Source: Nocardioides hwasunensis (GTDB taxonomy: Bacteria > Actinomycetota > Actinomycetes > Propionibacteriales > Nocardioidaceae). From it: DNA of 64,000 nt. The position numbers and the translations under genes were made by a program. The stretch spans positions 62,001 through 126,000 of the forward strand of contig NZ_JACXYY010000007.1 in the NCBI RefSeq assembly GCF_014779665.1, in the 5' to 3' direction. The notes beneath the pieces are model-generated. The model saw nothing but the letters and a program-made list of their open reading frames with translations. It made no database searches and was not told where the DNA came from. Every line of letters begins with the position of its first letter. Positions within the stretch are counted from its first letter, which is position 1. This document shows, piece after piece, positions 33,318-42,819 of this stretch.

Positions 33318-34954
33318 GCGATCAGCGGATCCTGGCCTCGTCGGCAGTGATGGCAGCCGGCACGATCTTCTCCCGCGCGTCGGGGCTCCTGCGGAGTGCG
33401 CTGCTGGTGGTGGCGCTCGGCGCCTCGCTGCGCGGCGACCTGTTCGCGATCGCGAACACGCTGCCCAACATGGTCTACATCCTGCTGGCCGGTGGCATCT
33501 TCAACGCCGTCCTGGTGCCGCAGCTGGTCCGGCGGATCAAGGACGACCCCGACTGCGGCGACGCCTACGCCAGCCGCGTCATCACGCTCTCGGCGCTCTT
33601 CCTCGGCGCGGTGACCGTGCTGCTCGTGGTGCTGGCGCCGTTGCTCCTGCGGCTCTACCTCGACGACGGCTTCCGTGACCCGGCCCGCGCCGCGCACCTG
33701 GAGTCCATCGTCACGCTGACCCGGTGGTGCCTGCCGCAGGTGTTCTTCTACGGGATGTTCGTGCTGGTCGGCCAGGTGCTCAACGCGCGCGGCCGCTTCG
33801 GACCGATGATGTGGGCGCCGATCGCCAACAACATCCTCTCCGTCGCGATGCTCGGCACCTACCTGCTCGTGTGGGGTCCGGTGGGCAACGGTCCGCTCCA
33901 GGAGGCGGCGCTCGACGGCACCCAGGAGCTCGTCCTGGGACTCGGCTCGACCCTCGGCATCGTCGCGCAGCTCGTGGTGCTGGTGCCCTACCTGCGCGCG
34001 TCCGGGTTCAGCTACCGCCCGCGCTTCGACTTCCGCGACCCCGAGCTGCGCAAGACGCTGTCGCTGGGCGTGTGGACGGTGCTGTTCGTGATCGCCACCC
34101 AGGCGGCCTACCTCGTGGTGGTCAAGCTGGCCTCCGGCGGCACGGTCGGCGGTGGGGACGGCACGGGATACGTCGTCTACTCCAACAGCCTGCTCATCAT
34201 GATGGTCCCGCACTCGATCATCACCGTCTCGCTGGCCACCGCGATCCTGCCCCGGCTCTCGGCCTACGCCCACGAGGGCCGGCTCGCCGAGCTCGGCGCG
34301 ACCGTCGGGTCGACCCTGCGCACGTCGCTCGCGCTGGTCCTGCCGTTCGCGGTCCTGCTGCCGCTGGTCGCCGGCGACGTGGCCGCTGCTGCCTTCAGCT
34401 GGGGCGGGGGCGAGGACCGCGCCGCGGGCTTCGCGCCGACCCTCGCGCTCTTCGGTCCCGCGCTGGTGTTCTTCACCGTCCACTACTTCATGCTGCGCGG
34501 CTTCTACTCGCTGGAGATGACCCGGCTGGTGTTCTTCATCCAGCTCGGCGTCTCGGCCACCAACATCGCGGTGGCCACCGCCCTCGTGCCGCACCGCCCG
34601 CCCGTCGAGACCGCGCCCATGCTCGTCATCGCCTACGGGTCGTCGTACGCCGTCGGGGCCGTGGCCAGCTTCCTGCTGCTGCGCCGCACCGTCGGCGGGC
34701 TCGAGACGCCGCAGCTCGTGCGGTTCCTCGTGCGGATGGCGGTCATCCTCGTCGCCGCCGGCGCCGCGACGTGGCTGGTGGAGCTGTCCATGTCCGGTCT
34801 CGGCGACCGCCCCGGTCCCCTGGTGGCTCTGGTGCGCGGCGGCCTGAGCGGCCTGGCCGGCTGCGTCGTGCTCCTCCTCGGCGCGCGACTCCTGCGGGTG
34901 CGAGAGGTGACCAGCCTGGTGGACACCGTCGCGGCGCGCCTGCGACGCGGGTGA
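33314..34954 (+). CDS. murJ: Lipid II flippase MurJ (MviN)
   Basis: This is a 546-residue protein with 14 predicted membrane helices of the MVF/MATE-like MOP superfamily. The opening SAVMAAGTIFSRASGLLRSALLVVALG and GDLFAIANTLPNMVYILLAGGIFNAVLVPQLVRR are diagnostic, as is the YSNSLLIMMVPHSIITVSLATAILPRLS repeat region. MurJ moves lipid II across the membrane for peptidoglycan synthesis. It lacks the fused pseudokinase tail of mycobacterial MviN (Rv3910); that domain is encoded by the next gene. The GTG overlaps the DUF6049 stop by 4 bases, so it is translationally coupled. Confidence 0.95.
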   Translation: MSDQRILASSAVMAAGTIFSRASGLLRSALLVVALGASLRGDLFAIANTLPNMVYILLAGGIFNAVLVPQLVRRIKDDPDCGDAYASRVITLSALFLGAVTVLLVVLAPLLLRLYLDDGFRDPARAAHLESIVTLTRWCLPQVFFYGMFVLVGQVLNARGRFGPMMWAPIANNILSVAMLGTYLLVWGPVGNGPLQEAALDGTQELVLGLGSTLGIVAQLVVLVPYLRASGFSYRPRFDFRDPELRKTLSLGVWTVLFVIATQAAYLVVVKLASGGTVGGGDGTGYVVYSNSLLIMMVPHSIITVSLATAILPRLSAYAHEGRLAELGATVGSTLRTSLALVLPFAVLLPLVAGDVAAAAFSWGGGEDRAAGFAPTLALFGPALVFFTVHYFMLRGFYSLEMTRLVFFIQLGVSATNIAVATALVPHRPPVETAPMLVIAYGSSYAVGAVASFLLLRRTVGGLETPQLVRFLVRMAVILVAAGAATWLVELSMSGLGDRPGPLVALVRGGLSGLAGCVVLLLGARLLRVREVTSLVDTVAARLRRG

Positions 34955-35019
34955 AACTCCCTAGAGTGGCCGCAGACACAGGACAGGCGCAGGAAACGGG
35001 GCCGGAAGCGAGGTGAGCG

Positions 35020-37056
35020 GTGACGACGTCGATGCAGGCCGGTGACGTGCTCGCCGGTCGCTACCGCCTCGACGACCTGCTCGCCGAGAGCGGCGAGGGC
35101 CGCTTCTGGCGCGCCCACGACCAGGTGCTCCACCGTGCGGTGTCCGTGCACGTCCTCGCAGGCGACGACGAGCGAGCCGCACCGCTGCTCGAGGCGGCGC
35201 GTCGGGTCGGCCCGGTCATCAACCGCCGGCTGCTCCGGGTGCTCGACGCCGAGGTGCACGACGGGCTCTGCTACGTCGTCAACGAGTGGGGGCAGGGCGA
35301 CTCCCTCGACATCCTGCTCACCCGCGAGGGACCGCTGGCGCCGCGCCGCGCCGCGTGGCTCGTCGGCGAGGTGGCCGACAGCATCGCCGAGGCCCACGCG
35401 TCCGGGATCGCGCACGGCTGCCTGAGCCCCGAGAACGTGCTCATCGACCTGCACGGGCAGGTCCGCATCATCGGCTTCGGCATCGAGGCCGCCCTCCGTG
35501 GCCTGCCCCCCGGTCGCATCCACGTCGACGAGATCGACCTCGCCGGGCTGCTCTACTGCACGCTCACCGGCAAGTGGGCGGGCGTCTCGGGCTCCGCCGT
35601 GCCGCCCGCGCCCGAGGTCCACGGCGCGGTGCTGCGTCCTCGCCGGGTCCGCGCCGGCATCCCGCGGATGCTCGACGCGCTCTGCGACCAGGTGCTCAAC
35701 CCCGAGCACGCCCCCGGGGGACCCGGCTCGGACTACACCGCGCGCCGGATCGGTGAGCTGCTCCAGGACTACGTCGGCGACATGACGGGCACGCACGCCC
35801 CGGTGGGTGGTCCGCGACCGTCTGCGCCGGCCCCGTCGTCGTACGCCACCCGGGCGGTGCCGCTCCCACCGACCTCGCCGGAGCCGGACGCACCCGCCGA
35901 GCCCGATCCGCCGGTCGAGGACGACCCGGGCGAGGCTGTCGTCGCCGGTGATCCGGAGCCCCAGGTCGAGCCGGCCGTGGTGGCCGAGGAGCCGCCCCCG
36001 GAGGCCGGCCCGGAGGACGACCCGGCGGCCGTCACCGCGACGGGAGCGGTGAACGAGGCGACACCCGTCACCGACCTGCCCACCGAGGCCGGGATGCCGG
36101 TCTTCCACGACGACGACGAGGTCGACTGGTTGCGGGCCCGGGCCGACAAGCCGGCGCCACCGCCACCGCTCGAGGCGCCGCAGCCACGGCCCCTGTTCGC
36201 CCCCGACCCGCCCGAGGGCGAGCCGGTGCGCCGGCCGCGCCCCGGCACCAGGGCCGCCGACGCGAAGACCGACTACTGGCCGTGGGAGTCCTCCCACGAC
36301 TCCGGCCACGACTCCGGCCAGGACTCGGGCCACGACTCCCACCACGGCTCCGGGGTGCTGCCGCTCGGACGGGACACCGGCGGGTGGGCGTCGGGCCACT
36401 GGTCCGACGACCGGTGGGGCACCGGCGACGGTCTCGTGGACACGAGTGACCAGGTGCCCGGTCGCCGGTGGTTCCGCCTGGCGATGATCGTCGGTGTCCT
36501 CATCCTGGTCGCGGTCGCCGTCGTGGCCGCCTACCAGCTCGGCATCAAGCCGCCCGCCGACACCGACGACGAGCCGAGCACGAGCCCGACCCCGTCGGTC
36601 GTCGAGCCGACGCCGTTCACCGGCCTCACCGCCGACGACTTCGACCCGCAGGGGTCCGAGACACCGCCGGAGGAGAACCCCGAGACGGTCCCCAACGTCG
36701 TCGACGGCGACCCGGCGACCTCGTGGAGCACGTCGACGTACACCCAGAACTTCGGGCCCGGCGGTCTCAAGACCGGCGTCGGAGTCGTCATCGACCTCGG
36801 CACCGTCAAGGGCGTGCGCCAGGTGGTGGTCACCACCGAGGGCGGGCAGACGTCGCTGGCGGCGTACGTCACCTCCGAGGCTCCGACCGCGGTCGGCGAC
36901 CTGACGCCCGTCGGCACCGCGTCCGGCACCGGTGACCTGACGATCACGCTCGACGAGGCCGTGTCGGGCCGGTACGTCACGGTGTGGCTCACGCTGCTCC
37001 CCTCGGTCGGCGACGGGTTCCGGGGGACGATCTCCGAGGTGCAGGTGCTCGGATGA
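35020..37056 (+). CDS. Membrane pseudokinase with extracellular discoidin-like domain
   Basis: This 678-residue protein has a kinase-fold N-terminal domain whose catalytic residues are gone. His44 replaces the ATP-anchoring Lys (VSVHVL), HGCLSPEN (132-139) replaces HRDxKxxN, and GFG (152-154) replaces DFG. A long Pro/Glu/Asp linker includes about four HDSG/QDSG repeats near residue 430. One membrane helix (about 485-508) precedes a C-terminal discoidin/galactose-binding-like domain (NVVDGDPATSWST... VSGRYVTVWL). M. tuberculosis carries the homologous pseudokinase fused to MurJ, where PknB phosphorylates it to recruit FhaA. The GTG at 35020 has GAAGCGAGG upstream; a TAGAGT element lies at 34962-34967. 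Confidence 0.88.
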   Translation: MTTSMQAGDVLAGRYRLDDLLAESGEGRFWRAHDQVLHRAVSVHVLAGDDERAAPLLEAARRVGPVINRRLLRVLDAEVHDGLCYVVNEWGQGDSLDILLTREGPLAPRRAAWLVGEVADSIAEAHASGIAHGCLSPENVLIDLHGQVRIIGFGIEAALRGLPPGRIHVDEIDLAGLLYCTLTGKWAGVSGSAVPPAPEVHGAVLRPRRVRAGIPRMLDALCDQVLNPEHAPGGPGSDYTARRIGELLQDYVGDMTGTHAPVGGPRPSAPAPSSYATRAVPLPPTSPEPDAPAEPDPPVEDDPGEAVVAGDPEPQVEPAVVAEEPPPEAGPEDDPAAVTATGAVNEATPVTDLPTEAGMPVFHDDDEVDWLRARADKPAPPPPLEAPQPRPLFAPDPPEGEPVRRPRPGTRAADAKTDYWPWESSHDSGHDSGQDSGHDSHHGSGVLPLGRDTGGWASGHWSDDRWGTGDGLVDTSDQVPGRRWFRLAMIVGVLILVAVAVVAAYQLGIKPPADTDDEPSTSPTPSVVEPTPFTGLTADDFDPQGSETPPEENPETVPNVVDGDPATSWSTSTYTQNFGPGGLKTGVGVVIDLGTVKGVRQVVVTTEGGQTSLAAYVTSEAPTAVGDLTPVGTASGTGDLTITLDEAVSGRYVTVWLTLLPSVGDGFRGTISEVQVLG

Positions 37057-37721
37057 GCGCCCCCACGAGCGAGCCCCGCTCCGACCGGGATCTCCTCCAG
37101 GCGCACGTCGAGGGTGACGCCGAGGCGTTCGGCGAGCTCTTCGCGCGCCACCGCGACCGGTTGTGGGCCGTCGCGCTGCGGACCATGGGCAACCCCGAGG
37201 ACGCCGCCGACGGCCTCCAGGACGGCATGATCGCCGCCTTCCGGCGCGCGGGATCGTTCCGGGGCGAGGCCGCCGTCACCACCTGGCTGCACCGCGTCGT
37301 CGTCAACGCCTGCCTCGACCGGCTCCGGGCAGCCAGGATCCGGCGCTTCGACGCGCTTCCCGACGACGTCGAGGACCGCGGCACCCTGGTGGCCACCGCG
37401 GTGCACGAGGACCGGCCCGAGGACGCTGCCGAGGACGCCGAACGGCGCCGACGCGTGCTCGCCGCCCTCCAGACGCTTCCCGCCGACCAGCGCGCGGCGC
37501 TGGTGCTGGTCGACATGGAGGGCTATCCCGTCGCCGAGGTGGCCGAGATGCTCGGGTGCGCCGAGGGCACGGTGAAGTCGCGCTGCTCGCGCGGTCGGGC
37601 CAAGCTGGCCGGCCTGCTCGCCGACCTCCGGGTGCCCGACGGTGACCCGCCTCACGGGAACCCACCGCCTGAGGGCCCCGTCCCATCCAGTGTCCGCCCG
37701 CGCGGTCCGCCCGCGTCCTGA
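37053..37721 (+). CDS. sigM: ECF RNA polymerase sigma factor SigM
   Basis: This 222-residue extracytoplasmic-function sigma factor has region 2 as DAEAFGELFARHRDRLWAVALRTMGNPEDAADGLQDGMIAAFRRAGSF (about residues 22-70). Region 4 is LQTLPADQRAALVLVDMEGYPVAEVAEMLGCAEGTVKSRCSRGRAKL (about 143-190). A Pro-rich tail follows. Placement after murJ/pseudokinase and before an anti-sigma-like gene and trxB matches the SigM locus of M. tuberculosis and Streptomyces. The ATG overlaps the pseudokinase stop by 4 bases. SigM in relatives responds to envelope or osmotic stress. Confidence 0.92.
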   Translation: MSAPTSEPRSDRDLLQAHVEGDAEAFGELFARHRDRLWAVALRTMGNPEDAADGLQDGMIAAFRRAGSFRGEAAVTTWLHRVVVNACLDRLRAARIRRFDALPDDVEDRGTLVATAVHEDRPEDAAEDAERRRRVLAALQTLPADQRAALVLVDMEGYPVAEVAEMLGCAEGTVKSRCSRGRAKLAGLLADLRVPDGDPPHGNPPPEGPVPSSVRPRGPPAS

Positions 37722-37778
37722 GCCGACCCCACGTCCCACACCCGTCCGCGATCCCCGCCCGTCGAGCCCGTCCAGGAG

Positions 37779-38516
37779 GTGAGCACGCTGTCCGACTCCG
37801 ACCTGACACCCGAGCAGGACGCCGTACGCCGCCTGCTCGCCGACGCCCGTCACGACGGACCCCCGCCTGCGGAGGTCGTCGGCCGGCTCGACGACACCCT
37901 CGCCTCGCTCGTCGCCGAGCGCGGTGGTGCGCCGCTCGAGACGGGCGAGCCCGCCGCGACCGGGGCCGGCAGCGTCGTCGACCTGCGGTCGCGCCGTCGC
38001 CGGGTCGCGAGCCTCGGTGTGCTCGCAGCTGCGGCCGTCGTGGTCGCCGGCGTCGCCCTCGGCCAGGCCCTCCCCCGCGGTGCGGGAGGTGACGACGGCG
38101 GATCGTCCGCCGACACCAGCGCCGCACGTCAGCTCGACGACCCGTCCAGCGGTGGCTCGGCCGACGACCGACCGAGCGACGAGGGCGGGGCCGCGACCCA
38201 GATGGCGCCCGAGGGGAACCTCAAGAGCACCGCACCGACCTCCGCACCCACGCTCTCGGCCGACGACCCGGACCTGGAGCAGAAGCTCCTCGACGTCCGC
38301 TCGCGGGCGACCAGCAGCCGGGCCTCCGGGCCCTCCGACGTCCTCGACAGCTGCGCGCTGTCCGAGGTCGGCACGGGCCGGCGTCTGGTCACCGAGGTCG
38401 ACGGCCAGGTCGGGGTCGTGCTGTTCCGGCGCCCGGACGGTGCCACCCAGCAGGTCGACCTCTACGTCTGCGGCTCCGACGAGCCGGTGCGCACGCTGAC
38501 GCTGCCCGCGCCCTGA
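37779..38516 (+). CDS. Probable anti-sigma-M / membrane protein
   Basis: This protein of about 245 residues has a cytoplasmic N-terminus of about 70 residues, one membrane helix (VASLGVLAAAAVVVAGVALGQAL) and an extracytoplasmic domain after a Ser/Gly/Asp linker. The end has two Cys in SCALSEVG and LYVCGSDEP. No zinc-binding anti-sigma motif is present, as in Rv3912, the M. tuberculosis anti-SigM at the same position. It lies 57 bases after sigM. The ribosome site AGGAGGTGAG overlaps the GTG at 37779. An unusual CTG three codons later (37788) would have better spacing, so the start is uncertain. Confidence 0.75.
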   Translation: MSTLSDSDLTPEQDAVRRLLADARHDGPPPAEVVGRLDDTLASLVAERGGAPLETGEPAATGAGSVVDLRSRRRRVASLGVLAAAAVVVAGVALGQALPRGAGGDDGGSSADTSAARQLDDPSSGGSADDRPSDEGGAATQMAPEGNLKSTAPTSAPTLSADDPDLEQKLLDVRSRATSSRASGPSDVLDSCALSEVGTGRRLVTEVDGQVGVVLFRRPDGATQQVDLYVCGSDEPVRTLTLPAP

Positions 38517-38533
38517 GCGCCCGCTCCCGGGCA

Positions 38534-38560
38534 GGAACAACGCTGGCCTACGATCCGTTG
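38534..38560 (+). promoter_or_regulatory. SigR/SigH-type (redox-stress) promoter of trxB
   Basis: GGAAC (38534-38538), 18 nt spacer, GTTG (38557-38560). This fits the SigR/SigH consensus GGAA[T/C]-N18-GTT used by disulfide-stress genes in actinobacteria. It lies in the 106-base gap before trxB, so the leader would be about 57 nt. The promoter before trxA has the same elements. Confidence 0.75.
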
Positions 38561-38622
38561 AGCACGTCGTACGTCCCCAGAAGATCCAGCACCGACGATC
38601 CAGCAGGAGTCACTGACCGCTC

Positions 38623-39636
38623 ATGAGCACCAGCACCGAGACGCGCAACGTCATCATCATCGGCTCGGGCCCGACGGGCTACACCGCGGCCGTCTACGCC
38701 GCCCGCGCCGCGTTGGAGCCGCTGGTCTTCGAGGGCTCGGTCACCGCCGGCGGGGCCCTGATGAACACCACCGAGGTGGAGAACTTCCCCGGCTTCCGCG
38801 ACGGCATCATGGGCCCGGCGCTGATGGACGAGATGCGCGCCCAGGCCGAGCGCTTCGGCGCCGAGCTCATCGCCGACGACGTCGTCGAGGTCGACCTCAC
38901 CGGCGACGTCAAGACCGTCAAGACCGCCACCGAGACCTACACCGCGCGCTCGGTGATCCTGGCCACCGGCTCGGGCTACCGCAAGCTCGACCTGCCCCGC
39001 GAGGACGAGCTCTCCGGCCGTGGCGTGTCGTGGTGCGCCACCTGCGACGGCTTCTTCTTCCGCGAGCAGGCGATCGCGGTCATCGGCGGCGGCGACTCCG
39101 CGGTCGAGGAGGCCACCTTCCTCACCCGCTTCGCCTCGAAGGTCTACCTCGTCCACCGCCGCGACGAGCTGCGCGCCTCCAAGATCATGCAGGAGCGTGC
39201 CTTCGCCGACCCCAAGCTCGAGATGGTCTGGAACTCCGAGGTCGCCGCCATCAACGGCGCCGACAAGCTCGAGTCCATCACGCTGCGCGACACCGTCACC
39301 GGTGAGGAGCGCCCCCTCGAGGTCACCGGCCTGTTCATCGCCATCGGCCACGACCCCCGCTCGGAGCTGCTCACCGGCCAGGTCGACCTCGACGACGACG
39401 GCTACGTCCTGGTCGACCACCCCTCGACCACGACCAACCTCCCCGGCGTGTTCGCCGCCGGCGACCTGGTGGACCACCACTACCGGCAGGCCATCACGGC
39501 CGCCGGCACCGGCTGCCAGGCCGCCCTCGACGCCGAGCGCTTCATCGCCGCCCTCGACCACGAGGCGTCCACCGCCGGCGGCGCCGCGGCGACGGTCGAG
39601 GCGATCGCCGAAGAGGTGCAGACCGCGGGAGCCTGA
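38623..39636 (+). CDS. trxB: Thioredoxin-disulfide reductase
   Basis: This 337-residue flavoenzyme reduces thioredoxin with NADPH. The FAD-binding motif [16 protein letters not shown] is near residues 14-29. The redox-active pair is Cys138 and Cys141 in CATC. The NADPH site has [18 protein letters not shown], with HRRDELRAS, and the C-terminal [10 protein letters not shown] binds FAD. The sequence is complete, with a slightly long tail. A SigR/SigH-like promoter precedes it. In relatives trxA follows directly, but here four unrelated genes lie between. Confidence 0.96.
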   Translation: MSTSTETRNVIIIGSGPTGYTAAVYAARAALEPLVFEGSVTAGGALMNTTEVENFPGFRDGIMGPALMDEMRAQAERFGAELIADDVVEVDLTGDVKTVKTATETYTARSVILATGSGYRKLDLPREDELSGRGVSWCATCDGFFFREQAIAVIGGGDSAVEEATFLTRFASKVYLVHRRDELRASKIMQERAFADPKLEMVWNSEVAAINGADKLESITLRDTVTGEERPLEVTGLFIAIGHDPRSELLTGQVDLDDDGYVLVDHPSTTTNLPGVFAAGDLVDHHYRQAITAAGTGCQAALDAERFIAALDHEASTAGGAAATVEAIAEEVQTAGA

Positions 39637-39645
39637 GCGGCCGCG

Positions 39646-40287
39646 CTAGATCCAGCCGTCGCGGCCGGCCTCGCGCACGAGGCTGCCCGCGTTGGTGACG
39701 TCCCGCTCGGCGTCCATGTACTTCGCGCGGACCGACTTCAGGTGTGCGCGCACGGTCTCCTCGGCGACGTGGAGCCGTGAGCCCACCTGCCGCTGGGTGA
39801 GGCCGTCGCGGAGGTTGCTGAGCACCTCGACCTCCCGCGCGGTCAGCCGCGGCGTGACCGTCGCGTCGCTGACGAGGGCCTCGGCCAGCACGCTGCTGCA
39901 GACGAACTCGCCGGCGAGCGCCTCGCGTACGACGTCGATGAGCGCCGCGGTGCCGTCGTTCTTCAGCGACACCCCGTGGACGCCGAGCGCGACGGCGCGC
40001 CGCAGCGGCACTGGCTTCTCCTCCGCCGTGTGGAGCACGACGACGCCCGCCCACTCCACGAGGGCCGGGATGTGCTCGAGCACCACCTCGTCGTCGCGGC
40101 CGAGATAGAGGTCGAGCACCAGCACGTCGGGCCCCGGCGCGGACAGGGCGTCCTCGATGGTGGCGTACGCCGCCCCGCCGGCGAGCTCGTCCGGGTGCCG
40201 GGCGATCGCGGCCAGCACCCCATCCCTGACGACCTGCTGGTTGTCGAGGACGGCGACGGTGGGGCGAGGTTCCGGCTGCGCGGTCAT
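39646..40287 (-). CDS. NarL/LuxR-family response regulator
   Basis: This 213-residue two-component regulator has a receiver domain with phospho-acceptor Asp59 in VLVLDLYLG, Asp15 in AVLDNQ and Lys109 in VSLKND. A LuxR-type HTH follows (LTAREVEVLSNLRDGLTQRQVGSRLHVAEETVRAHLKSVRAKY, about 148-190). The second acidic residue usually beside Asp15 is replaced by Asn, so metal binding may differ. It lies 35 bases after the sensor kinase stop on the same strand, so they are a pair. It converges on trxB. Targets are unknown. Confidence 0.88.
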   Translation of the reverse strand: MTAQPEPRPTVAVLDNQQVVRDGVLAAIARHPDELAGGAAYATIEDALSAPGPDVLVLDLYLGRDDEVVLEHIPALVEWAGVVVLHTAEEKPVPLRRAVALGVHGVSLKNDGTAALIDVVREALAGEFVCSSVLAEALVSDATVTPRLTAREVEVLSNLRDGLTQRQVGSRLHVAEETVRAHLKSVRAKYMDAERDVTNAGSLVREAGRDGWI

Positions 40288-40322
40288 GTGGACTGATTAT
40301 CCCGACCTGACGGCTGCTGTCC

Positions 40323-42617
40323 CTACCCGGATCCGGGCACGTCCTCGACGAGGAGCACGGCGCGGAAGTCGTCGACGTCGCTCTTGAAGGTCCCGGCGCT
40401 CGCCTCTCCCAGGCGCACCAGGTCGGCGGAGTGCGGCGCAGGCACCACGGCGATCCGCACCTGGCTCTCCTGCCCCGACGGCGGAGTGACGATGATGCGG
40501 CGCCCGGCGGCGATGGGCAGCAGGCCGCGCAGGACGTGACCGATCGCGCGGTCGTGACCACCGGGCACGAGTCCTGCCCGGAGCTCGACGGTGCCGCCGG
40601 CGGACCGGAACCGGGCGACCTGGTCCCGCAGGGCGTCGTCGAAGAAGCCCGGGGCGTAGAGGTCGTCGCGCGCTGCCGAGGCGAGCAGGCGGGCCCGCGC
40701 GACGGTGTCGGGCGCGCCCGGGTCGACCCGGCCGTCGGCGATCGCGTCGAGCCAGGGCAGCACCTCGTCGCGCACGTGCGCGAAGTAGAGGTCGGTGGTG
40801 GCCGCCCGCCAGTCCTCGAGCGCGCGGCGCTGGTCGAGGGCGAGCTCGCGCTGGCGCTGGCGCCGCAGCGCCCTGCCCTGGCGTCGGATCAGCGTGCCGA
40901 GCACCAGCGCGGCCAGGGGGGCGGTGACGACGGCGTTGAGCGACCCCCACGGGAACAGGCCGTGGGTCAGCTCGGGTCGGAGGATCGAGGCGGCCAGGAC
41001 GACGGCGACCTGGAGCAGCAGCACCACCGCGCCGACCGGCAGCGGCAGGCTCAGCACGAGGACGGCCAGGGGCACCGCACTCATGCCGATGTTCCACGAG
41101 CGGAAGTCGAGCATGCCGCCGGCGGGGAGCAGGGCGATGCCGACGACCTGGACCGCGGTGATGGCGACGGCGATGGTGCTCACCCACCGGGTGTCGGGCC
41201 CGGCCCCCTCCATCCGGAGCACGATGCTCGCGGTGAGGAGCACCCAGGCCGCGCACACCACGAGGGCGGGCCAGGTGGACGGGTGCACCGCCACCGAGTG
41301 CACCGCGATCGCGCACCACGCGGCCGCCAGGGGAACGGCGACGGTCCGCGAGAGCGTACGCATCGGGACGAGCGCCCTGTGGGTGAGTCCGTGGGCGTGG
41401 TCGAGGACACCGGCGTGGTCGCGCGGGACGACGAGCAGCAGACCGGCACCACCACCCGGCCGCGACAGCAGGACCGAGCGTCCGCCGAGGGCCGCGAGGG
41501 GTCGCTCGACCGACTCCCGCAGCCCGAACCCCTTCTGCGGCGAGTCCCCGGGACCGACGCCGCGGTCGAGGACCTCGACCCGCACCTCGTCGCGGTCGGC
41601 CGAGACCTGGATCGTCACGCCGTCCACCCGACCGTGCCGCACCGCGTTGCGGACGCCCTCGCCCGCCGCCCGGAGCAGCACGGCGGCCTGTGGCTCCGAG
41701 AGCGTCGGGAGCCGCTGCGGTCGACCCACCACCACGGTCCGGACGGCGACGGGCGCCGCGGCGCGCAGCCGCGCGACCAGCTCCGCCCACGTCTCGGGCA
41801 GGTCCGCGTCGGGAGCGGGCCGTGCCTCGCGCTCGCCCTCCGGGCCGTCGGACGTCGCGAGCACGCCGCGGATCACCTCGGCCGTGCTGCGGCACTGCTG
41901 TGCGGCCCGCTGCGTCGGCGCGACCGGGTCGGAGAGCAGGTGGAGCGTCCCGAGGACGTCGTCGTGCAGGACGCGGCGGCTCATCGTGCGAGCGACGAGC
42001 TCGGCCTCGGCGCGGGTGATCTCCAGCTCGCGCTCCCGGTTGGCCTCGCGCACGCGCTCGGTCGCGATGGCACCGGCCTGCATGGCGTTGACGAATCCGA
42101 TGGCCGCCGCGGCGGTGGCGACGACGAGGACCATCTCGTCGAACGAGAGCCCGGTGTTGGGCAGGTCGAGCCACCACAGGCTCAGGACGTGGATGCTGCC
42201 CAGCACCGCGACCAGGGCCAGCGCCCGGCCCATCGCCAGGAGCCGGGCGGCCATGATGCCGACCGCCGTGAGGGTCAGGCTCACCGTGCTGTCGTTGGTG
42301 ACCGGCTGGGTGGCCAGCACGGGCGTGAGGAGCAGGAAGGCGAGTCCGAGGACCACGAGGTGGGTGCGCCGCTCACCGCGCCGGAAGACGTCGATCGCGA
42401 CAGCCACCAGGACCAGCGAGATCGCCAGGCGTTGCGGGACGCTCGGATCGCGGAGCGAGATCCGTCCCATCAGCGGCAGGGCGGTGAAGGCCGCCAGGCT
42501 GATCAACAGACAGGCGTGCGCACCGAGGATGCTGCGATACATGCGGAAGCCGCTGCCGGCGGTCCTCGACGGCGGAGGAGGCGGGGTCGTGACGCCTGCC
42601 CACCACGGCCAACGCAC
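40323..42617 (-). CDS. Double sensor histidine kinase with two membrane-kinase modules
   Basis: This 764-residue protein is unusual in having two successive sensor halves. The first has 7-8 membrane helices, a HisKA_3-type phospho-acceptor helix (RRVLHDDVLGTLHLL, His about residue 217) and an ATPase domain with EGVRNAVRHG and DRGVGPGDSPQKGFGLRES. The second begins near residue 410 with about six more helices, a helix FAHVRDEVLPWLDAIADG resembling a phospho-acceptor, and an ATPase-like region lacking clear N and G boxes. The first module may be active and the second degenerate. The GTG at 42617 has TAGGAG upstream. The stimulus is unknown. Confidence 0.8.
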   Translation of the reverse strand: MRWPWWAGVTTPPPPPSRTAGSGFRMYRSILGAHACLLISLAAFTALPLMGRISLRDPSVPQRLAISLVLVAVAIDVFRRGERRTHLVVLGLAFLLLTPVLATQPVTNDSTVSLTLTAVGIMAARLLAMGRALALVAVLGSIHVLSLWWLDLPNTGLSFDEMVLVVATAAAAIGFVNAMQAGAIATERVREANRERELEITRAEAELVARTMSRRVLHDDVLGTLHLLSDPVAPTQRAAQQCRSTAEVIRGVLATSDGPEGEREARPAPDADLPETWAELVARLRAAAPVAVRTVVVGRPQRLPTLSEPQAAVLLRAAGEGVRNAVRHGRVDGVTIQVSADRDEVRVEVLDRGVGPGDSPQKGFGLRESVERPLAALGGRSVLLSRPGGGAGLLLVVPRDHAGVLDHAHGLTHRALVPMRTLSRTVAVPLAAAWCAIAVHSVAVHPSTWPALVVCAAWVLLTASIVLRMEGAGPDTRWVSTIAVAITAVQVVGIALLPAGGMLDFRSWNIGMSAVPLAVLVLSLPLPVGAVVLLLQVAVVLAASILRPELTHGLFPWGSLNAVVTAPLAALVLGTLIRRQGRALRRQRQRELALDQRRALEDWRAATTDLYFAHVRDEVLPWLDAIADGRVDPGAPDTVARARLLASAARDDLYAPGFFDDALRDQVARFRSAGGTVELRAGLVPGGHDRAIGHVLRGLLPIAAGRRIIVTPPSGQESQVRIAVVPAPHSADLVRLGEASAGTFKSDVDDFRAVLLVEDVPGSG

Positions 42618-42819
42618 CCAGAACTCCTACCAGTCGCCACTACCTCGGACCACGATGCTAGGTCGGAGCACGGGTGTCCACTGCCTCGGCCCACGGCGTT
42701 GGACGGACGCGGGACGGTGCGGGTACCCGCTTTCGGGGACGGACAGCGGCCCTGGACACTCCTATCGTGGATGCGCCGACGCAGCGGGATCGCGGTACGG
42801 GGGTTCGCGGTCCCGTGCG

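Noticed and set aside
35020-37056. Active Ser/Thr kinase
   Set aside because: The Lys, HRD Asp and DFG Asp are all replaced, so it is treated as a pseudokinase.
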